Assembly: GCA_024195265.1 (NCBI GenBank)
Contig: JAJLRJ010000013.1
Location: forward strand, 12,909,322-12,973,321
Reading direction: 5' to 3'
From: Dendrophyllia cribrosa
Taxonomy: Eukaryota; Cnidaria; Anthozoa; Scleractinia; Dendrophylliidae
DNA length: 64,000 bases
In this document: positions 1 to 8,585 of the stretch, piece by piece
Layout: every line of letters starts with the position of its first letter
Numbering within the stretch: position 1 is the first letter of the stretch
Notes under the pieces: generated by a model
Seen by the model: the letters and a program-made list of their open reading frames with translations, nothing else
Told to the model about the DNA's origin: nothing
Database searches by the model: none
Translations under genes and position numbers: made by a program

Positions 1-269
1 TTGCCGCCAGTTAATAAACAACACGAAAACACGCACGTTATATACAGTCAAATTTTTAATCCAATTCGCTTCGTAAAATAGAAAGAGAAACTTAAATGAA
101 ACCACAAAAGATAAAGGATGAAAAAAGATTACAAAAGTGACAAGTCAGTGTAAATTTTTACCTTTGAACTTTGTTTAAACAACTCCTTTGCACGACGACG
201 TGAAACTACTGGCTTGGTCGTCGTCGACGAGAGGACGACGACGGAATTCGCGGGAAAATCGCGTGAATC
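1..269. other. Non-coding flank of the LTR-type retroelement
   Basis: AT-rich for the first 180 bases, then a CGTCGT-rich stretch at about 190-300. It lies beyond the stop codon of the minus-strand pol frame at 270-272. I looked for a long terminal repeat matching the far side of the element (22278 onward) and did not see one; the LTR may lie outside the window. Confidence 0.5.
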
Positions 270-1189
270 TCACTTCCGGTCGTCGTCGTCCATGCTGTCG
301 TCGTTGATCTTAAGCTCCCTAATATCTCCGACTAGTAGTGGATGCGTGTTTGGAACAAGACCACGGGGGTTCTTGGACTTCTCGCTAAAGGCGTGGTTGG
401 TGACACGATGTTCGTGTTTGTCGAGTATGAGTTGGTAATCAGACAATGGCAACTGTTCATGAGTGAATTGGTTGCGTTGAGTCCACAACTCGCGAGATGA
501 TAGGCCAGGGAGACGAAGACGGGAGTTAAGGCGTGCGGTGGCGAGAGAGAGGCCAACTTCGCTTACTGGTTGTCCACCAGGTTCTTGGCGAAAGAGTTCT
601 TCTTCAAGCTCGCGGACAGCCTTCTCGGCAACGGGGTTCTTGTTCTTGTTCTAAACACGACCGACCTCGATTGTGACGTTGAGGTGTTTGAGTGAGTCGT
701 TGTTGCACATGGACTTAAAGTCAGGAGCGGGATCTACACGTATAATTGCTCTTGGGCCATCGAGTGGGTGTAGACCAATGATTAGTTGTGTGAGGGCATC
801 ACGGAGGGTATCATGCTTCTCGTCGCGTATCAAGCAAGACGCAGTAAAGGATGTGGTGCATTCTCGAAGCACAAGGATCAACTGACGATTACGCTTGATT
901 ACGTCCGCGGCGAAGGAGACGCCTACGACTTCAGGGGGGTCGTCAGAAGATTGAGAGACCAATGAGTTCGGAAACGTCAGTAGGGAGGCACATGCGTGAC
1001 AGGCAGATGTCACGCGGGAAATGGCGTCGTTCATGTCAAGAGCGAAGAACTGACGTTGAAGCACCATTTGGAATTGGTGGCGGGATAGATGGTTGACCTT
1101 AATATGGAGGGCGGTAAGGAGGCCATCCAGAACGGACTGGGGAACGACGATTGCTTCGGTAACTGGGAGAAATGGTTGGGAGTGTTTGA
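270..1189 (-). pseudogene. Retroelement integrase region, frameshifted
   Basis: This is the integrase part of a minus-strand retroelement pol gene, which would insert the cDNA copy into the host chromosome. The open pieces are 651-1067 and 270-488. The first shows an H-H-C-C type zinc-binding start (histidines just before 1067, then a C-x2-C pair near 985) and a core with acidic positions near 910 and 720. The second is a C-terminal tail ending in a run of aspartates and a stop at 270. The pieces are in different frames, so small indels have broken the gene. It lies directly downstream of RNase H, the order expected for Ty3- or BEL-like pol. The exact clade is not assigned. Confidence 0.65.
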
Positions 1190-2026
1190 CTACGAGAACG
1201 CCGTCTCTAGAAATGGAGGTGGAGCTGAGATAGCGCTTAACGTCACGAATGTTAGTTTCTTTGACGGGCGAGTGCCTTGTTTAAAATGGGCGTGAACTCT
1301 GCGAAGGTCAGGACAATCGTTTTGGATCTGCAACCAGGCTGATCTGGTAGTAAACGGGAGGTTAGACATATTGTCGAGGATGTCCTGGATCGAGACGCTT
1401 CGCACAACGGAGTCTTCTATTTCGTGGACAAAGTTGCAGATCTGGCAATTGGGCTCGCTGCAGTCGGGCGCGTTGCGGCTGGTGAAGTCGGACGGTAAGT
1501 TGGCCTTTCCAGCCAAGTGTTGTAGACTGACTTGGTAACGGCTGACAGTTGTTAGAAAGGAAGTCACTCGAGGGCTTGCCGAGAATTCGCCTCGGCACAG
1601 TTTGTCGATTGCCTGAACGCAGGGTTTACTATCGGTTAATACAGATGTGGGATGCTGCGACTGAATGATGAAAGGAGAGAAGTGCTTGACGGCGGCAGCA
1701 ATGCATAGTGTTTCAACTTCGCAGGGAAGCCAAGTCACTTGGTGTTTGCGAAGTTTGGCACTGTAGAAGCCGGCTAGGTGAAGGTGATTGGCACGAGAGA
1801 CGTACAATGTAGCACCGAGGCCTCTCTTGGTGACGGATCCATCAGTGACTATCCAAAGGGTATCTGATGGGCGAGGGAGAACTATAGATTTGTGTTTGGA
1901 TAGGGACTCCTGTGCAGTCTTGAACCTGAAGGTTAGGTTCTCATCCCACAGTAGTTTGTCGGTAGACTGAAGGCCGGTGAGGGCGTACTCGAGGGGATCA
2001 ACTACATCTGAGCAGTTAGGCAGCAC
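1190..2026 (-). pseudogene. Retroelement RNase H and connection region
   Basis: RNase H degrades the RNA strand of the RNA-DNA hybrid during reverse transcription. The frame reads TDGS (first catalytic Asp, near residue 62), then CEVETL (Glu) and LTDSK (Asp), the usual D-E-D order. A histidine- and cysteine-rich linker leads toward the integrase. The reading frame starts inside the sequence that should continue from the reverse transcriptase, so a frameshift lies near 2026, and a second break ends this frame at 1190. Codon use and base composition are much less AT-rich than in the Polinton next door. It is part of the same element as the gag and protease pieces at 20483-22277. Confidence 0.75.
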
Positions 2027-2968
2027 GCGACTGGGACTTTATAGGCACCGATAAAAGACCGTAGGCCTTTCACACTTTGGGGAGGAGGACATGATGCCAA
2101 GACGGCAATACGATGAGGGCTAGCTGATAGTCTGCCTTGGGACCATATCCAGCCAAGAATGGTGGTAGACAGTGGACAAATGACGGTCTTTGTAGGAGAC
2201 AGACGAAGGTTACAGTGGTCGAGGGCCTCAAGTACCCGTCTCCAGTTGGTCAGGAGTGCTTCAGGCGTATCGCCGCCGCAGTATAGGTCGTCAGCGAGTT
2301 TAGCCACGCAGCCTTCTTCTTCTAAAGTGATTATTATGATTATTATTATCAGGTCTCCCAGAACGCGACACATCATTTCTTCAAGGGCGGTCTCTGAGCC
2401 AGGCATCCCCATTGCTGATCGTGTGTATACCCGGATTCCTTTGAAGGGTGTGGCTACGCCACAATACTTCAGAGAAGACTGAGAGAGAGGGATCTGATAG
2501 AATGCTCGAGTGAGATCGGTTTTGATCATGTAGCGCCAGGGAGCGATGGTGCGCAGGGTTGTGTCGACGTCTGGCATTAGTGATGGCTGAGGTTTACTGT
2601 ACCGTGCCACGTCGGCAAATGCAATCACGAGACGGTGACCACCAGAGGGCTTTTTGACAAGGAATGAAGGGTTAAGGTATTCGACAGTTATGCCGAGGTC
2701 CTCTGGGCGACGGAAGACCTTGGCTTGTTCGAGCTCGTCAAACTTAGCTTGTAGCTCTAAGAGGTGGTTGCGGGAGTACTGAGGAACGCGTCCTTTCCGT
2801 TGAGCGGGCTGTACAGGACCAATATTCACTGTTGCTTGAATGGGGCCAGCCGAGCCGTTATAACCACTTATGACAGGATCGAAGACGCTATCGTATGTCT
2901 GCAACAGCTGTCGAAACTTGAAGCGGATATCTTCCGACAGCAAGTTGTCAGGGTCTACGGACACGGTA
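2002..2968 (-). pseudogene. Retroelement reverse transcriptase, cut by the Polinton
   Basis: This is the reverse transcriptase domain of an LTR-type retroelement. Visible motifs in order are the fingers region with [11 protein letters not shown], the palm motif TDLTRAFYQ, the SAMGMPGSE turn, and the catalytic pair in KLADDLY, followed by the ILGW primer-grip-like segment. Between the palm turn and the catalytic pair sits an oddity: a run of eight isoleucines coded by an ATT/ATA-type trinucleotide expansion at about 2326-2352. The open frame extends a further 56 bases to 3024, but those residues are Polinton terminal-repeat sequence; the true retroelement sequence stops at the target duplication at 2963-2968 and resumes at 20477. 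Confidence 0.85.
2963..2968. repeat. Target site duplication, left copy (ACGGTA)
   Basis: Six bases, ACGGTA, directly before the left Polinton terminus. The same six bases follow the right terminus at 20477-20482. A 6-bp duplication is the known signature of Polinton/Maverick integration by their retrovirus-like integrase. Confidence 0.95.
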
Positions 2969-3042
2969 AGTAGTATAGGACTTGGCGGTACCAGATCAGT
3001 TTTGCAAAACTGATCTGATACCAAGCCAAGTCTATACTACTG
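2969..3042. repeat. Hairpin-forming tip of the left Polinton terminus
   Basis: The outermost 74 bases fold on themselves: AGTAGTATAG at the tip pairs with CTATACTACT at 3033-3042, and the centre is the perfect palindrome GATCAGTTTTGCAAAACTGATC. The same structure is at the right end. It could be a protein-primed origin, an integrase site or a telomere-like fold. Confidence 0.85.
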
Positions 3043-3189
3043 CCAGCTGATGGAACAATCATATAACACAATCAGATAGAAAAATCAAATGAAACTATAT
3101 GTTAATAAAAACAAAATGGTGCGTTTATTCCATTGCGTGATTTCCTTTGCGTTTATTTCATTGCGTGATACAATTCTCGGAAACACAGG
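2969..3189. repeat. Polinton left terminal inverted repeat
   Basis: About 221 bases that match the reverse complement of 20259-20476. The outer 110 bases are almost identical and the inner part carries substitutions and short indels, ending at the shared segment CAATTCTCGGAAACA. The inner part holds GCGTTTATT twice, the complement of the AAACGCA box found before three genes. Confidence 0.93.
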
Positions 3190-3343
3190 ATGTAATACCC
3201 AGAAACAGAGAACGGGGAATCCCCCGCTTACAAGTCTGAACATGTTTTGATAAAAAGGAAATGAGTCATCACTAATAGTTATTGTTTCAGATCACGAGAC
3301 GGTCGTGTGATATTTTTAACCAATCAGAGGCTTCACACTTTGA

Positions 3344-3388
3344 TTCACAATTGTGAACTTTTTCAGTGAAAAAGTTCACAATTGTGAA
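3344..3388. promoter_or_regulatory. Perfect 22-nt inverted repeat made of two nested palindromes
   Basis: Two 22-base arms (3344-3365 and 3367-3388) pair perfectly around a single G. Each arm contains the 14-base palindrome TTCACAATTGTGAA. It ends 18 bases before the first ATG of the gene at 3407. It could be a paired operator or an RNA hairpin in the leader; the sequence does not decide. Confidence 0.6.
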
Positions 3389-3406
3389 GTTGCTTGTGAA
3401 GTTAAG

Positions 3407-3787
3407 ATGCCTTACTCTCTAAAACAGCTCGATCAGCGATATGAGAATGTTTGCCACAATATAAAGAATGCCAAGGATTACACCTTAGAACACCTGAAGA
3501 CAACTATTGGAATTGATTTGAAAGATTTTTTCAATAATCTTGATACTCAAAACTTGGAGGAATGCGAAGGGGAGTTTGATGCAACTGAAGAGAGCATTCA
3601 TCAATGCCGAGTGGCTATACGAAATGAAAAGTCTCGACGCTTACTGCAGAATGATATTACGAGGTTGACTGAGCAAGATACTAAGAAAATGATGCGGAAA
3701 CATGTATTTAAGCTAAAGAGGAGAAAGTCAGTTTTGGATTCTGCTACACCTTATGCCATGAAGTCGGAGGGGTCAATTGAACATTAA
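3407..3787 (+). CDS. Uncharacterised helical Polinton protein, 126 residues
   Basis: I do not recognise this protein. The ATG at 3407 is chosen because the longer frame would start at a GTG inside the perfect inverted repeat at 3344-3388. It is rich in charged residues and predicted by eye to be mostly helical, with heptad-like leucines in the first 60 residues, an acidic stretch near residues 55-65 and a basic KLKRRKS patch near the C terminus. There is no cysteine pair or membrane segment of note. It is the leftmost gene of the element. Inverted copies of a 50-75 base sequence (3198-3272 and 4005-4055) flank it, so it may be cargo captured with a small nested element. Confidence 0.55.
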   Translation: MPYSLKQLDQRYENVCHNIKNAKDYTLEHLKTTIGIDLKDFFNNLDTQNLEECEGEFDATEESIHQCRVAIRNEKSRRLLQNDITRLTEQDTKKMMRKHVFKLKRRKSVLDSATPYAMKSEGSIEH

Positions 3788-4121
3788 AATGGAAAATGCA
3801 GCACTACCATGGAACTGTGAACTGAACTTTTTAGTTTTATATTGTTTAAATTTTGTAGTGGCCATAAGCGAAAGTTGTACTACCATTCTCATGAATATAC
3901 CGCTTGTCATCGAAACAACTGAGTGAAACTTTATTAATCTCATAACTGCCTAAAAAATTACAGACAAATGTATTGGAAACAAAAACATTAATTCTGACCA
4001 TCTATGATGACTCATTTCCTGTTATTAAAACATGTTCGCTATTTTTGTTTTCTGGGAATTTAGACACGCACCGCTTATAGGTATTGTTTTAAAAAAATAT
4101 AATCTCATATAATAGTATAGA

Positions 4122-4688
4122 ATGAATTATTGTAATTTGGATATTCACGATTATATGATGAGTATTGGTGAGTTGACCTGTCCCTTTTGTGATGAGCAAT
4201 TGGCAGAAGTTGACAGAAGTGTGATAGTGGTCAAGTCATGCTGTAGTGAACAAGATATAAATAGTATAGATGGTATGAGCGTCTGTCTAAATTGCGGTTC
4301 CGTCCATGGTTATGAATTAGTTAATTCATATGTTGACTTTCATAAAAATTTATATAGAATAAGAAAAAAGAGTGTATATGTAAGAAAATATCATATCGAA
4401 AATACAATCAATAAATATATAAAAGAGATTCATTTAAGTTTTAATGACCGTAACAAAATATATAAGATTTTTGGATTAATAAACAACGTGTTACCAGAAG
4501 TCAATAAGAACCGGAAACGGATGATTAGTGTAACCTATGTTTTGAGAAGATTATTAAAAATTTTAGGATTAACTTATGATAAAATAAAAATAACTTCTTC
4601 TAAAAAGACATTAAAATTTTATGAACAATGGTGGGATGATGTTTATAAATTAATAAAGAATGATGTCAACAAAATTATTAAAAGGTGA
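4122..4688 (+). CDS. VLTF3-like late transcription factor
   Basis: Probably a viral late transcription factor of the VLTF3 (poxvirus A2L-like) family, which directs late, structural-gene promoters in large DNA viruses and some Polinton relatives. The 188-residue frame has an N-terminal zinc ribbon (CPFC near residue 20 and CLNCG near 56), followed by an all-helical region with the family-style Y-x-R-x-x-H start (YVRKYH) and a conserved-looking block (VTYVLRRLLKILGL) near residue 140. The length suits the compact Polinton forms. The assignment rests on motif order, not on an alignment; a TFIIB-type ribbon protein is the alternative. TATAAATG-like starts on many neighbouring genes resemble the poxvirus late promoter and fit this role. 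Confidence 0.6.
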   Translation: MNYCNLDIHDYMMSIGELTCPFCDEQLAEVDRSVIVVKSCCSEQDINSIDGMSVCLNCGSVHGYELVNSYVDFHKNLYRIRKKSVYVRKYHIENTINKYIKEIHLSFNDRNKIYKIFGLINNVLPEVNKNRKRMISVTYVLRRLLKILGLTYDKIKITSSKKTLKFYEQWWDDVYKLIKNDVNKIIKR

Positions 4689-4783
4689 CCTGTTGCATGA
4701 TTCTCAGAAAAATAGGAAGTCATACGTCATGTGAAGGGTTTTTCCCTTTGAATGAATTATAAAATAAAATTTACTTTTAAGGT

Positions 4784-5266
4784 TTATTCAAATTTTTTAT
4801 CATATTTTTTCTCAAATTTATCGGCAAGAGGACAAATATCGATGATTATTTCGTCTAACTGTCTCATTTCATTGATGAATATATTGTGGTTGAAATGATT
4901 TCCTCTAAGACAAGACCGTAAAAAAACTAATACTTTTTTATATGTCGTATAAGCAAATTCAGACATTTCGATTTTCTTTTTATAATTTTTGATTTCACTT
5001 ACTGTTTTTAGCACTAAACCAGCTCCAGAAATAGAAGCTAGTATAGCAGGATTTAATGTGATACTACCAGCTACAGTACCAATAACTATTAAGCCTGTTG
5101 AAGTTACATTAATAGCTAAATTCAATCTCTTAAAATATTTGAAAGCCTTCATATAACACCAAAATCTTTTGTGGTAGAATCGGTATAATGCTTTGATTTC
5201 AGATAATTTTTCTTGGCTGATATATCTGTCAATATGATTAAAATTGAATATTTCTGTTTTCGTCAT
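4784..5266 (-). CDS. Two-helix membrane protein (SLATT-like layout)
   Basis: A 160-residue protein with an amphipathic, aromatic N-terminal helix, then two hydrophobic segments close together (about residues 50-70 and 72-92, rich in Gly, Ala, Ile and Val), then a long charged helix. That layout resembles SLATT-type effector or pore proteins, though I see no decisive motif and the comparison is structural inference only. It could sit in the virion or host membrane. It starts at an ATG preceded by ATAATATAAA, the start-site pattern shared by the structural genes, and is convergent with the VLTF3-like gene. Its stop lies 95 bases from that gene's stop; the gap contains an AATAAA-like A/T-rich stretch. 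Confidence 0.55.
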   Translation of the reverse strand: MTKTEIFNFNHIDRYISQEKLSEIKALYRFYHKRFWCYMKAFKYFKRLNLAINVTSTGLIVIGTVAGSITLNPAILASISGAGLVLKTVSEIKNYKKKIEMSEFAYTTYKKVLVFLRSCLRGNHFNHNIFINEMRQLDEIIIDICPLADKFEKKYDKKFE

Positions 5267-5288
5267 TTTATATTATATATTTGGATAA

Positions 5289-5690
5289 TTATATTTTAGG
5301 ATTTGAAAGAAGACAATAAATTACACCACTTATTTGACCCATTATTGGAGATCTTTTTAATTTCTTCGGCATTGAAAGGAAGCAATATGTGTATCCAGGC
5401 CCCATTTCATAGTCATTATAAAATCTTCCAAATGCATCATGAAAAATAGCATGTTTAATTAAAAATTGGTAATTGGTATTTAGAGTACAAGAACCTGGTC
5501 CTATTAATCCAATGTCAGGGTGTTTTTCTAATATTTGGTTAAATGATATTGGCTTATTCAAATAGTTAATGTACAAATATTGATAAATTAAAGAAAATTT
5601 CAAGATTTCATCTTTAGTATTAGGATGCAGGTTTTTTTGAGTTGTAAAAAATTTATTGCAAAAATTAATTGCGTTATCCAAATTCAGCAT
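5289..5690 (-). CDS. Uncharacterised Polinton protein, 133 residues
   Basis: I do not recognise this protein. It is a soluble-looking mixed alpha/beta sequence with many aromatic residues, a central GLIGPGSC turn and a C-terminal half containing YEMGPGYTYCF and MGQISGVIYCLL. Three cysteines are spread out and not paired as in a zinc ribbon. The start has TATTATAT directly before ATG, matching the late-type starts of its neighbours. It lies in a tight minus-strand run, 22 bases from each adjacent gene, between the fibre-like protein and the two-helix membrane protein, which suggests a virion or host-contact role, but nothing in the sequence proves this. Confidence 0.55.
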   Translation of the reverse strand: MLNLDNAINFCNKFFTTQKNLHPNTKDEILKFSLIYQYLYINYLNKPISFNQILEKHPDIGLIGPGSCTLNTNYQFLIKHAIFHDAFGRFYNDYEMGPGYTYCFLSMPKKLKRSPIMGQISGVIYCLLSNPKI

Positions 5691-5711
5691 ATATAATATA
5701 ATTATATTAAT

Positions 5712-7775
5712 TTATGGTGCTGTGTATTCGATTAATAATGAAATGTCTTGATTTTTAACCGTTTCAACCATCTCCACAGCCATATGACCGTATGGTAAAT
5801 CTAAGTTTATATCTATCGTTTGTCTTTGACTTCCAGATAAAGTATAGGTTATTGTTTGAATTAAAGAGAATCCATAGAGTATTTTTAAGGATATTGTTTG
5901 GTAGGAAACATCTAAGAGATTATAGTGGCCTGTTATTTTTTTTAATTTGCTGCCGTTTGGAATCATGATTTTGTCACAACCATTTAATAAAAATGTTTTT
6001 CCACCACTTTCATTTGTTTTTAATTGCCCAAATAAGTGATGGGTTGCATTCATGATTTTGTGTGAATTCATATCAATATCGGTCTCCATCACCATTTTGT
6101 TATTTTCATAAACAAAGGGAGAATCATAAACAGAACTTTCAACATCTGATTGAGAACCTTTAACGCCATAAATAATCAGCTTTGCTGGGCCTTGAACAAC
6201 ATCGTCAGCTGTCCCTTTCCATTTCAGATCCAGATAAATGAATTCAGGTGGAGAAATCTGCCATTTATGCATGTGAATAATTGACCTTGAATACTTCATA
6301 AATTTTTTTGTTGATTGTTGATTGATATTCAGGCTTGTGCTCACAACGTCAACGCTCACACCCGTCATGGAAGCGGGAAAGAATTCAATACAAATCGTAT
6401 ATTCTCCTTCTGGAAGTTTTAACATGTTGAAACCAAGTCTCCCAGAGTATTCATTGAAAACATCTTTTGTTATTTTCAAATCATACGCCTTCTTATTGAA
6501 ATGATGTGGAGAACTTGAAAAATCAGTTATTCCAGTCACTGTTATATTATGTTCAGAGCTGGATTCATCCACATCTTCCATCAAATACCGGAATTCATCC
6601 TTCAAGTGGGAGGTTGACGATATATGCGATTCATTGACATATTTTTTGAGTTCAGCTTCTGTTTTGATCAGTTCCTCTGCCAGAGCTACTGTCTTCTCAT
6701 TTAGCTGTGTATCAACATATTGTTTTGATGTTGCTTCATTGGATGTTTTTGGATCGGGAAGACCGATGATTTTCTCCGATCCCATATCAAGAGTACCAGT
6801 CATTGTTCCACCAGATAAAGAAAGCCTTTTGTCTGCTTCATCATCTACATACCCTTTATTCACAGCATGATCAACTGCTGTTGGATCTTTTATATTGAAA
6901 ATTGTATTATTATTCATATCCAAACCAGTCTCCATTGACAACATCTCTTTACAACTGACAAAAATGTTTTTGACATCGTTATATGAAACAAGATTGTTGT
7001 AACTTGCAGCTAAATCCAAGTATGTCTGTGGTTTTGACTTGACAATATTATAAAGTTCTTTCAGATCAATATCTTTCAAGACCTCGTGTGTGTGTGAAGG
7101 ATTGGAATTAGGATGCCATTTTTTTAATGCAGCTATGTTCACAACAGAGAGATCGTTGGATTCATCGGTTATTACATTTACGATTTTTTTATTTTTTGCA
7201 TCATAATTTTCACCTTCTAAATTTAAAAAATGTGTTTTTCCATGATAAAAAGGGAAAGCATCGTTATCACCAGCTGCTTGAACATTTAATATAGAATGAT
7301 AATTGGCATCCATGTGATCAGTCAATACTATTCTTTCATTTTTCATATATGCATCTGTAATGTTTGCTTTGTTATTGACCTGATTTTTGAGAGTTATCGA
7401 ATTAACAGCAGCCAGGTCATTATTCAAATCAGCGTCCATGTTTGTGATTAATTTTCTATCCATATCAATCTCACCGGGTAGAATTAGTTTATGTCCCCTC
7501 AAATCAAGATCTCCAGTCATATGAGATGATCCGTCAACCTGAAGAGAATCAGCCCTCAGTTGAATCAGTTTGTTTTCCAAACTTGTTCCAAGCGTGTCAA
7601 CCTGGTGCTTTGTGATTACGTCGTTATTGTTAATAGCTTCTGCAACATTTGTCAATCTTTTATTCTGAATATCATAATTTCCGTCATCTGTTAATACAAA
7701 CCCGACACCAGGTAATCCCCGTTGAGATTGATTATTAAATGTTGATTCAGGTAAACGTCCGTTTGAGTAACTCAT
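5712..7775 (-). CDS. Tail-fibre-like repeat protein, candidate Polinton fibre
   Basis: A 687-residue protein that looks like a trimeric fibre or attachment protein. Its first 400 residues carry imperfect repeats of the form D-(I/L)-D-M-N-x-x-K-I-x-N, several with GGTMTGTLDM or SHMTGDLDL and followed by (A/V)-x-K-x-Y-V-D, the pattern typical of bacteriophage tail-fibre shafts. A beta-rich region of about 250 residues follows, then one more DIDMNSHKI repeat near 575 and a compact C-terminal domain of about 100 residues that may be the receptor-binding head. No signal peptide or membrane segment is seen. It starts at TATATAAATG. Adenoviruses and adintoviruses carry fibre genes in a comparable role, but this repeat type is of phage style. 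The attachment role is inference. Confidence 0.65.
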   Translation of the reverse strand: MSYSNGRLPESTFNNQSQRGLPGVGFVLTDDGNYDIQNKRLTNVAEAINNNDVITKHQVDTLGTSLENKLIQLRADSLQVDGSSHMTGDLDLRGHKLILPGEIDMDRKLITNMDADLNNDLAAVNSITLKNQVNNKANITDAYMKNERIVLTDHMDANYHSILNVQAAGDNDAFPFYHGKTHFLNLEGENYDAKNKKIVNVITDESNDLSVVNIAALKKWHPNSNPSHTHEVLKDIDLKELYNIVKSKPQTYLDLAASYNNLVSYNDVKNIFVSCKEMLSMETGLDMNNNTIFNIKDPTAVDHAVNKGYVDDEADKRLSLSGGTMTGTLDMGSEKIIGLPDPKTSNEATSKQYVDTQLNEKTVALAEELIKTEAELKKYVNESHISSTSHLKDEFRYLMEDVDESSSEHNITVTGITDFSSSPHHFNKKAYDLKITKDVFNEYSGRLGFNMLKLPEGEYTICIEFFPASMTGVSVDVVSTSLNINQQSTKKFMKYSRSIIHMHKWQISPPEFIYLDLKWKGTADDVVQGPAKLIIYGVKGSQSDVESSVYDSPFVYENNKMVMETDIDMNSHKIMNATHHLFGQLKTNESGGKTFLLNGCDKIMIPNGSKLKKITGHYNLLDVSYQTISLKILYGFSLIQTITYTLSGSQRQTIDINLDLPYGHMAVEMVETVKNQDISLLIEYTAP

Positions 7776-7856
7776 TTATATAATAACATTATATTACTTT
7801 GATTATATTTTTTCATTAAAATTTTTGGTTGTGAATTTCCTTGGTTTGTCTATATT

Positions 7857-8438
7857 TTAAAATGAAAATGGTTCTTTAGTTGCTTTATCATATAATTGTT
7901 TTGAAATACTGTTTTCACGGCAAATTAGACTTTTCTCATTGGTACTTGGGAATTCGTATATACAGAAATGTGAACAGTTCAATCTTATGTCTTTCGGTGT
8001 CTTATAATAGCTCTGACTCAAATAAATCACACTACAGTTTTTATGTCTCCCTCGTATAAAATAGTCGACTAATGGTTTTTGGTTTTTATCACATACGAAA
8101 TCGTCGAATATCACTATTTTCTGACTTTCATTATCAATATCATTTACAGGAATAATTTGATCATTGCTTGCTTCAATAACATTATAACCAGCTTCATCAC
8201 TTATTGGCTGGAACATATCCATAAGATTCTGATACTTGGACTGCTCTAAGTTTTTCGCATACAGGTATATTTTATCAAAGTACAATAAATTGTAAATCAT
8301 ATGCATAAGTGTATTTGTTTTTCCCGAACCACTTGGGCCGCAAACCAACATCCTAAATGATTGATCTGGCATGAAATCATATAACTGTCTAAAGTTCGAG
8401 ACCATATCGTCTTCAACATCGTAATTCGGTATTATCAT
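7857..8438 (-). CDS. Genome-packaging ATPase (FtsK/HerA, A32-like)
   Basis: A 193-residue ATPase of the kind that pumps viral DNA into preformed capsids. Walker A is GPSGSGKTN at residues 34-42, Walker B is KIVIFDDF near 107-114, and a downstream RGRHKN...YLSQSYY block holds the arginine and sensor glutamine expected in this family. The length is within the usual Polinton range of 190-260. The start is AATATAAATG. It is divergent from the acidic structural gene at 8586, with a 147-base shared promoter region that contains five 12-base repeats. The reading frame is intact. Confidence 0.92.
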   Translation of the reverse strand: MIIPNYDVEDDMVSNFRQLYDFMPDQSFRMLVCGPSGSGKTNTLMHMIYNLLYFDKIYLYAKNLEQSKYQNLMDMFQPISDEAGYNVIEASNDQIIPVNDIDNESQKIVIFDDFVCDKNQKPLVDYFIRGRHKNCSVIYLSQSYYKTPKDIRLNCSHFCIYEFPSTNEKSLICRENSISKQLYDKATKEPFSF

Positions 8439-8470
8439 TTATATTATATGGGTATATTATTTCAATATAA

Positions 8471-8530
8471 CATGGTGTATAACACGGTGTTCAACACGGT
8501 GTTCAACACGGTGTATAACACAGTGTTAAA
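8471..8530. promoter_or_regulatory. Five 12-bp repeats in a divergent promoter
   Basis: Five tandem copies of CACGGTGTTCAA-type sequence, with variants CATGGTGTATAA and CACAGTGTTAAA. AACACGGTGTT is itself close to a palindrome. They sit between the divergent ATPase and PPxY structural genes, so they may be binding sites for an element-encoded regulator such as an AT-hook/zinc-finger protein. Confidence 0.7.
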
Positions 8531-8585
8531 CGTTGTTTTTTATATATGATTTTCATTTTTATGTAACGTAATAATATAACAATAA

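Larger units (their letters stand above)
3198..4055. repeat. Inverted repeats flanking the leftmost Polinton gene
   Basis: The segment 3198-3272, with GAACATGTTTTGATAA and GGAAATGAGTCATC, reappears in reverse complement at 4005-4055. The two copies enclose the 126-residue gene and its leader hairpin. They lie just inside the Polinton terminal repeat. They may mark a small nested insertion or a duplicated inner part of the terminal repeat. No target duplication was identified. Confidence 0.6.
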
